From Methanomassiliicoccaceae archaeon UBA472 (GTDB taxonomy: Archaea > Thermoplasmatota > Thermoplasmata > Methanomassiliicoccales > UBA472), in contig DAML01000011.1 of the NCBI GenBank assembly GCA_002497075.1, forward strand, positions 125,698 to 189,697: a stretch of DNA of 64,000 bases, in the 5' to 3' direction. The translations under genes were made by a program, and so were the position numbers. A model generated the notes under the pieces. The model saw nothing but the letters and a program-made list of their open reading frames with translations. It did not search any database and was not told the origin of the DNA. Shown piece by piece: positions 58,843 through 64,000 of the stretch (within the stretch, counting starts at the first letter, position 1; each line of letters starts with the position of its first letter).

Positions 58843-60069
58843 TCACGTGGTGTACATGGCGTTGATCTTGACGTAATCGTAGCTGAGGTCGCAGCCCCAG
58901 GCCTCCCCGGACGAGTATCCGTTGTTCAGGTCTAGGTCTATGACTATCCTCTTGTGCGAGAGCACCCGCTTGGCGGCGGCCTCTACTTCGCTGCCGGCGA
59001 TCAGCATCGGAGCCCCGTCCTCGAACAGTATGACGGAATCGCCATTGGAGCGGAGCACCAATTTCACCTTCTCCAGATTGAACTCCGCGTCCGAGTTGCC
59101 CAGCGCGGCCAATATGCGCCCGAAGTTGGGATCGGCCCCGAATATGGCGGTCTTTACGAGGGACGAGGCTATGATGGCCCTGGCGGCAGAGCGCGCCTGG
59201 ACCGGGTTCTTGGCGCCGTGCACCATGACCTCGATCAGCTTGGTGGCGCCCTCACCGTCGATCACTATCTTCTTGGCCAGCTGCTGGGCGACGTACCGTA
59301 CGCCTTCCCAGAAGGCCGGGTCGTCATCGGCCGGCTTGCCGCCGGCCATGCCATTGGCCAATAGCATGGATATGTCGTTGGTGCTCTGGTCCCCGTCCAC
59401 GCTTATCACGTTGAAGCTGACGTCCATCATGTCCTGCCAGCGGCGGTTGAAGTTCTTGGAAAGGTGGGCGTCGGTGACCATGAACGTCAACGTCGTGGCG
59501 TGCAGCACCTTCATGGCCGGGGAGATCATCCCGCTGCCCTTGGTGATACCGGCGATGGTCACCGCGGTCCCGTCCTTGAGGGTGACCTTGCAGGCGGCCT
59601 CCTTCTTCACGGTGTCAGTGGTCATTATGGCCCGGGCGGCCATGTCGTCGGACTCGGGACCTTTTCCCAGCGCCTGAACGGCCTTGGGGATGCCCGCGGA
59701 GATCTTATCCATGGGCAGGAAGCGGGAAATTACCCCAGTGGAGGCCACGCCTACTAGCGTGTCGCGGATCCCCAAGGTCTGGGCGGTGAGGAACACCATC
59801 TGCTTGGAATCGTATATTCCCTGCACACCGGTTATGGCGTTGGCATTGCCGCTGTTTATCACCATGGCCTGCAGCGCCTTGGGGTCCTTCTTCATCATGA
59901 CCTCGATCGGCGCGGCCCGCACCTTGTTCTGAGTATAGGCTATGGCGCATTTTGCCGGCACTTCGGAGTAGATGACCGCCAGATCGAGCTTCTCCTTCTT
60001 TATGCCGCAATGAACCCCGGCCGCCTTGAACCCCTTCGGTGAGGTTATGCCCCCTTCAAAAACTTCCAT
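58843..60069 (-). CDS. argJ: Ornithine acetyltransferase / N-acetylglutamate synthase
   Basis: A 408-residue ArgJ that recycles the acetyl group from N-acetylornithine to glutamate. The protein is made as a proenzyme cut before a threonine. Here the KGSGMISPAM motif is followed by four extra residues (KVLH) before ATTLTFMVTDA, so the presumed cleavage site is A191-T192. The C-terminal GYSSGEAWGCDLSYDYVKINA is standard. It lies two bases after argC and four before argB. Confidence 0.93.
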   Translation of the reverse strand: MEVFEGGITSPKGFKAAGVHCGIKKEKLDLAVIYSEVPAKCAIAYTQNKVRAAPIEVMMKKDPKALQAMVINSGNANAITGVQGIYDSKQMVFLTAQTLGIRDTLVGVASTGVISRFLPMDKISAGIPKAVQALGKGPESDDMAARAIMTTDTVKKEAACKVTLKDGTAVTIAGITKGSGMISPAMKVLHATTLTFMVTDAHLSKNFNRRWQDMMDVSFNVISVDGDQSTNDISMLLANGMAGGKPADDDPAFWEGVRYVAQQLAKKIVIDGEGATKLIEVMVHGAKNPVQARSAARAIIASSLVKTAIFGADPNFGRILAALGNSDAEFNLEKVKLVLRSNGDSVILFEDGAPMLIAGSEVEAAAKRVLSHKRIVIDLDLNNGYSSGEAWGCDLSYDYVKINAMYTT

Positions 60070-60071
60070 CT

Positions 60072-61088
60072 TTAAACCCCCAATCCCGGGAAATCCAATC
60101 CCGTTTCCTCAGGCCACCCGAACATCGCGTTGCAGTTCTGCACAGCTTGTCCAGCCCCTCCCTTTACCAGGTTGTCGATCGCGCTCATGACCACCACGTT
60201 CCTGTCGCCTACCACTTCCAATCCCACCTCGCAATGGTTGGAGCCGATCACGGCCTGCATCCACGGCACCTCTGTCATGCGCACGAAGCGCTTCCTACGG
60301 AAGAATTCGGTGTACATGCCAAGCAGTTCCTGTTTGGTAAGGTCGTCGTTGAGCTTGAGGTACATGGTGCACAGCATCCCGCGCACCACAGGTATGAGAT
60401 GAGGGGTGAAGACCACCTCGGCCAGCCTGCCCTGCAGTCGGGTCAGGGTCTGAGCGATCTCCGGAGTGTGACGATGCGTTCCGACCTTGTAAGGGTTGAC
60501 GCTAGCTCCGCAATTAGGATGATGACTGGCCTTGGTCGGCTCTGCGCCCGCCCCAGACGTTCCGCTCTTGGCGTCAATTATTACGCCGCCAGCCACCAGA
60601 TGATTGGCGAACAGAGGTGCCAATCCAAGCGTGGAGCAGGTGGGATAGCATCCCGGATTTGCGATGAAATCGGCCTCGGCAATCTCGTCCCAGTAAAGCT
60701 CGTTCAGACCGTAGACGGCCTTGCCCAGGTTACCCAGGTCAGTGTGATCGTGACCGTACCATTTCTTGTAGGACGCGGGGTCCTTGAGCCGGTAGTCGCC
60801 GCTTAGGTCGATCACCCTGGCGCCGCTGCGGGCGATATCCGGTGCCAGCTTCATGGAGGCGCCGTGCGGTGTAGCAAGAAACACGACGTCCATTCCCTGG
60901 CCGGTGACAGACTCGCTGAACTTTAGGTCGACGTAGCCGCGCAGGAACGGGTGGGTGTCCGCCACCTGCTGTCCGGCCAACTGCCTGGAGGTTATCGCTT
61001 CCAGGGAGATCTTAGGATGACGACTGAGCAGGCGCGCCAGCTCCCCGCCGATGTAACCGGAACCCCCGACCACAGCTGCCTTAATCAT
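60072..61088 (-). CDS. argC: N-acetyl-gamma-glutamyl-phosphate reductase
   Basis: A 338-residue reductase that makes N-acetylglutamate semialdehyde. It begins MIKAAVVGGSGYIGGELARL, the NADP fold, and has the catalytic cysteine in NPGCYPT, plus TPHGASM. The ATG at 61088 has GAGGAA upstream; the open frame beyond to 61355 is an artefact. First gene of the argC-argJ-argB-argD cluster. The spacer to the MFS gene (61089-61310) carries promoters for both. Confidence 0.95.
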   Translation of the reverse strand: MIKAAVVGGSGYIGGELARLLSRHPKISLEAITSRQLAGQQVADTHPFLRGYVDLKFSESVTGQGMDVVFLATPHGASMKLAPDIARSGARVIDLSGDYRLKDPASYKKWYGHDHTDLGNLGKAVYGLNELYWDEIAEADFIANPGCYPTCSTLGLAPLFANHLVAGGVIIDAKSGTSGAGAEPTKASHHPNCGASVNPYKVGTHRHTPEIAQTLTRLQGRLAEVVFTPHLIPVVRGMLCTMYLKLNDDLTKQELLGMYTEFFRRKRFVRMTEVPWMQAVIGSNHCEVGLEVVGDRNVVVMSAIDNLVKGGAGQAVQNCNAMFGWPEETGLDFPGLGV

Positions 61089-61228
61089 TCTGCTTCCTCG
61101 CCCAATATTGGAGTTTGCCGAATTAAGAGTTTGTTTATTAAGCATTATGCCCGAAATGCGACATTTTCTTTCTGTAGAGGTCAAAATAGACATTAACCCA
61201 GCTTTGGGGCGGCAAAGGGCCTCGAAAT

Positions 61229-61261
61229 GGTTATTAACCGCCTCCGGCCAATAATGGTCGG
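61229..61261 (+). promoter_or_regulatory. Dyad elements at the MFS promoter
   Basis: GGTTATTAACC (61229-61239) is an odd-centred palindrome that includes the probable TATA box, and CCGGCCA-ATAA-TGGTCGG (61244-61261) is a near-perfect dyad (6 of 7 pairs) at the expected transcription start. Both lie about 50-80 bases before the MFS ATG. A specific regulator of this transporter is likely. Confidence 0.45.
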
Positions 61262-61310
61262 GCATTGTTATACTTTCCAGCCCGGGCAACCAGGAAAGGG
61301 AGGATCCCCC

Positions 61311-62714
61311 ATGGTCCACCCCAAAGCAACTGAGAAGGGCTGGAAGGCTTATCATTCAGTGTGGCTCATGCTTTTCATCGCTTGGACCATGTGTTACCTG
61401 GACCGGGCGATCACCGGCCCGGTGATCTCCTGGCTGATCACCAACGATCTAGAGCTGATCAATGGGGCGTATGAGCCGCACGCCGTGGGGGGACTGATCG
61501 GCTCCATGTTCTTCGCCGGGTATATGCTCACCCAGTTCCCGGCAGGGTTCCTGGGGGACCGGTTCGGCAGGCGCACCATGCTGGTCTTAAGCACGGTGTG
61601 GGCAGGGGTAGCCACAATTCTCAGCGGGATGGTCCGGGGGCTCAATGCCTTCGTCGCCGCTCGGGTGCTGACCGGACTGGGAGAGGGAGCCTACTACTCG
61701 AACGACCGGGCATTGGTGGCGCAGGTCACTCCACCGGGCAAGGTGGGGACAGGGATGGGAGTGGTGTTCGTGGGCCTGGCCGTTGGTATGACCGCTGCCA
61801 CGGTGACCGCTCCATGGCTCATCGAAATGGCCGAAGGATTCATGGGCCGAGCGGCCTGGTCCTTTCCGTTCCTCCTGTTCGGTCCGCCGACGGTCGCGGT
61901 GGGGCTGCTCATGCATCGCCTACTGCCTGCCGGTGAGGTGGAAACATACCGGGGTGCCTTGCCCCGACTCGTAGCTTATTCGCTCTTCTTCCTTCTGGTG
62001 ATCATGGGGTTGTTCCATCTCTCCCTATCGCTCCGCCTGGGCGTGCTCTGGCAAACCGCGTTCGTCCTTATGGTCGCCTTCGTTCTGGTAGGTTTCATCT
62101 ACAGCAGGATCGGCTCCTCCAGTGCCCCGGTCCTTCGCGACCGCTCCCTTCTGCTCATGTACTTCTCGGCGATCCCCATATTGTTCACCCTTTGGTTCTT
62201 CGGTTTCTGGGCACTGCTGGTCGTCTCCGAATCTTCCGACCTAGGGTTGAGCGGGGCGGCGCTGTATGCCGGGCTTTTCGGCCTGGCCAACGCAATAGGT
62301 TATCCTTTGGGAGGAGTGATCTGCGACCGTATCCCGGGGATCGCTGGGCGGAAACGTTTGTATGCCCTCGTCTGTGTGACGGTCGCCGCCCTGGTGGCGT
62401 TGATGGTGCCTTCCATCCAGGCCGAGGACCTGACAGCCATGGCCATTCTTTTGTTCCTCATTGGGATGGTTTTCGCGGCCATGCAGACCGTCCACATGAC
62501 GCTCACCGCGGACCTATCGCCACCCGACCAGCTGGGACAATCTTTCGGCATGTGGAACCTGGTGGCCGAGTTCGGAGCGCTGTTATCCCCGGTGATCTGC
62601 GGTTATCTTAGGGACGCCACGGGCAGTTGGGATGCCGCGATCGTTCTGACCTCGGCGCTCCTTCTGGCAAGCGCGGCGTTGGTCGTCTTGGTCCCTCGAG
62701 CTGTCCGATACTGA
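61311..62714 (+). CDS. Major facilitator superfamily transporter
   Basis: A 467-residue transporter with twelve membrane helices. The motif A sequence LGDRFGRRTM is between helices 2 and 3, and a second copy (CDRIPGIAGRKR) lies after helix 8. The substrate is unknown; organic acid, sugar acid and drug exporters share this shape. The ATG at 61311 has GGGAGG seven bases upstream, whereas the open frame back to 61227 would cover the operator region. It stands between argC and argG and might move an intermediate or arginine-related compound, but no sequence proof exists. Confidence 0.85.
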   Translation: MVHPKATEKGWKAYHSVWLMLFIAWTMCYLDRAITGPVISWLITNDLELINGAYEPHAVGGLIGSMFFAGYMLTQFPAGFLGDRFGRRTMLVLSTVWAGVATILSGMVRGLNAFVAARVLTGLGEGAYYSNDRALVAQVTPPGKVGTGMGVVFVGLAVGMTAATVTAPWLIEMAEGFMGRAAWSFPFLLFGPPTVAVGLLMHRLLPAGEVETYRGALPRLVAYSLFFLLVIMGLFHLSLSLRLGVLWQTAFVLMVAFVLVGFIYSRIGSSSAPVLRDRSLLLMYFSAIPILFTLWFFGFWALLVVSESSDLGLSGAALYAGLFGLANAIGYPLGGVICDRIPGIAGRKRLYALVCVTVAALVALMVPSIQAEDLTAMAILLFLIGMVFAAMQTVHMTLTADLSPPDQLGQSFGMWNLVAEFGALLSPVICGYLRDATGSWDAAIVLTSALLLASAALVVLVPRAVRY

Positions 62715-62790
62715 ACACTAGAAACGGACAATGTCCCTCTTCCGCCACTTTAGATTAATATACCTGGTCACTTCATCGGCGCAGATTCAT

Positions 62791-64000
62791 ATGGCAGCTC
62801 GCGCTAAGAAGGTTCGTGACAAGGTAGTGCTAGCATACTCCGGCGGTCTGGACACGTCCGTGGCCATCCGGTGGTTGCAGCAGAATTACGATCTGGACGT
62901 CATCGCCGTAAGCATCAACGTCGGTCAGCCTGGTGACCTCCAGGAGGCTGTCGACCGCGCGCTACAGATCGGAGCGGTGCAAGCGTACGCATTCGACGCG
63001 ACCGAGGACTTCGTCAAGGACTACATCGGACCCTCGCTCAAGGCCAACGCCCTGTACATGGGGACCTATCCCTTGGCAACCTCTATCGCCAGGCCGCTCA
63101 TTGCCAGGATAATGGTGGACATCGCCAAGAAGGAAGGCGCCAAGTTCATAGCACACGGCTGCACCGCCAAGGGCAACGACCAGGTGCGCTTTGACGTAAG
63201 CATTGCCGCTCTGGCCCCGGAGATCAAGATCATAGCCCCCATGAGGGAATGGGTCATGACCAGGGAGGACGAGATCGAGTACGCCCGGAAGAACGACGTC
63301 CCGATCAAGGTCAAGAAGGAGTGCCCATACAGCACCGACGAGAACATCTGGGGGCGCAGCTGCGAGTGCGGCATCCTGGAGGACGCCATGGAGGAGCCAC
63401 CGAAGGACGCTTACGAATGGACCGTCGACCCGGCGGACGCCCCTGATAAGCCGGAATACGTGGACATCCATTTCAAGAAGGGATTGCCGGTCGGGATCAA
63501 CAAGAGCAAGAAGATGTCCATGACCGACATAGTCAAGAAGCTCAACCAGCTGGGCGGGAAGCATGGATACGGACGCATCGATCATATCGAGGACCGCCTG
63601 GTCGGCATAAAGTCCCGCGAGATCTACGAATCGCCGGCGGCCATGATCCTCATAAACGCGCATAAGGACCTGGAGAAGATGGTCCTGACCAAGGACGTCT
63701 TCAGCTACAAGCGCGGCATCGAGCAGCGCTTCTCCGAGCTGGCCTATGATGGGCTTTGGTTCTCTCCGCTGATGGAAGCGCTCACCGCCTTCATCGAAAA
63801 GACCCAGGAATTCATCGACGGCACCGTAAGGGTAAAGCTCTACAAGGGCAGTGCCACCATAGTGGGCCGTTCCTCGCCGTACTCGCTGTACGATACGGGG
63901 CTGGCCACTTATGCCGAGGGAGACCAGTTCAACCACAAGTCCGCGGAGGGCTTCATCTACGTGTGGGGCCTCCCGTTGCGCAGCGTGGCGAAGGCTCAGA
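62791..64000 (+). CDS. argG: Argininosuccinate synthase (end missing)
   Basis: 403 codons of a protein that continues beyond the window. It joins citrulline and aspartate with ATP. The N-terminus has KVVLAYSGGLDTSVAI (PP-loop), and later THE-type features TAKGNDQVRFD, TYPLATSIARPLIA and DENIWGRSCECG, all typical of ArgG. Its start is the ATG at 62791, preceded by an AT-rich region. Full family length is about 400 residues, so only a few codons at most should be missing. It completes the arginine pathway of the neighbouring cluster together with ArgF and ArgH elsewhere. Confidence 0.95.
   Translation, partial: MAARAKKVRDKVVLAYSGGLDTSVAIRWLQQNYDLDVIAVSINVGQPGDLQEAVDRALQIGAVQAYAFDATEDFVKDYIGPSLKANALYMGTYPLATSIARPLIARIMVDIAKKEGAKFIAHGCTAKGNDQVRFDVSIAALAPEIKIIAPMREWVMTREDEIEYARKNDVPIKVKKECPYSTDENIWGRSCECGILEDAMEEPPKDAYEWTVDPADAPDKPEYVDIHFKKGLPVGINKSKKMSMTDIVKKLNQLGGKHGYGRIDHIEDRLVGIKSREIYESPAAMILINAHKDLEKMVLTKDVFSYKRGIEQRFSELAYDGLWFSPLMEALTAFIEKTQEFIDGTVRVKLYKGSATIVGRSSPYSLYDTGLATYAEGDQFNHKSAEGFIYVWGLPLRSVAKAQ

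Noticed and set aside
61089..61355. 5' extension of argC
   Set aside because: The extension has no family match, crosses the MFS promoter, and a ribosome binding site precedes the ATG at 61088.
1..64000. CRISPR array, insertion sequences, integrase, prophage or 16S/23S rRNA
   Set aside because: No repeat array, transposase, integrase or rRNA segment was seen in the window.

Overview
The window is about 60% GC and reads as an anaerobic euryarchaeon of the Thermoplasmatota, most likely related to Methanomassiliicoccales. The archaeal calls rest on FtsZ next to archaeal-type genes, the replication factor C small subunit, ribosomal protein L40e, the ABCE1 recycling factor, a Ctu1/NcsA-type tRNA thiolase, archaeal riboflavin enzymes (RibL FAD synthetase and archaeal RibC), and many leaderless starts about 25-28 bases after a TATA box. 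Anaerobic metabolism is suggested by a nickel CO dehydrogenase (CooS) with its CooC ATPase, HypA and HypD, a flavodiiron oxidase with desulforedoxin, and an iron-sulfur PAPS-reductase-like fusion. The lineage is an inference; no 16S rRNA lies here.

Layout. 1-10 kb: end of an ABC transporter ATPase, a DUF998 membrane protein, hypA-hypD, a DNA repair, folate and AsnB-like run (AsnB-like, folC, nth), NikR, topoisomerase I with a lysine/alanine tail, and a COG0523 metal GTPase coupled to an unknown protein. 10-18 kb: Lrp regulator, nicotinate phosphoribosyltransferase and OsmC, enolase, a response regulator with DUF835, L40e, RFC small subunit, tRNA thiolase, glyA. 18-30 kb: a 1325-residue helicase-nuclease, PGI/PMI, the ribB-ribL-ribC-ribH operon, a doubly anchored surface protein, an aminotransferase and the PAPS-reductase fusion. 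30-45 kb: ftsZ, a helical-repeat protein divergent from a Roadblock protein, PHP, metG, cooS-cooC, abce1, flavodiiron oxidase and desulforedoxin, a second PHP protein, an E3-type flavoprotein and a DGC-domain protein. 45-54 kb: amt-glnK, an AlkD-like protein, a metallo-hydrolase, MscS, a decayed Tam-type methyltransferase next to tRNA-Arg, FKBP, HNH endonuclease, M42 peptidase and acetate transporter. 54-64 kb: tRNA-Thr, a cupin/aminotransferase/ACT group, argD-argB-argJ-argC, an MFS transporter and argG running off the end.

The clearest functional units are arginine synthesis (argC, argJ, argB, argD on one strand, argG nearby), riboflavin/FAD synthesis, ammonium uptake (amt-glnK) and a spread of nickel-related genes (hypA, hypD, nikR, COG0523 GTPase, cooS, cooC). 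The genome is compact: many neighbours overlap as ATGA, and five convergent pairs overlap by 7-23 bases. No gap between genes exceeds 300 bases. I saw no insertion sequence, CRISPR array or intact prophage. The most unusual items are the 5'-truncated methyltransferase with an in-frame amber codon beside tRNA-Arg, the very large helicase-nuclease, the CooS with a CxxC-type D-cluster motif, and two tandem hairpins downstream of the Lrp gene.
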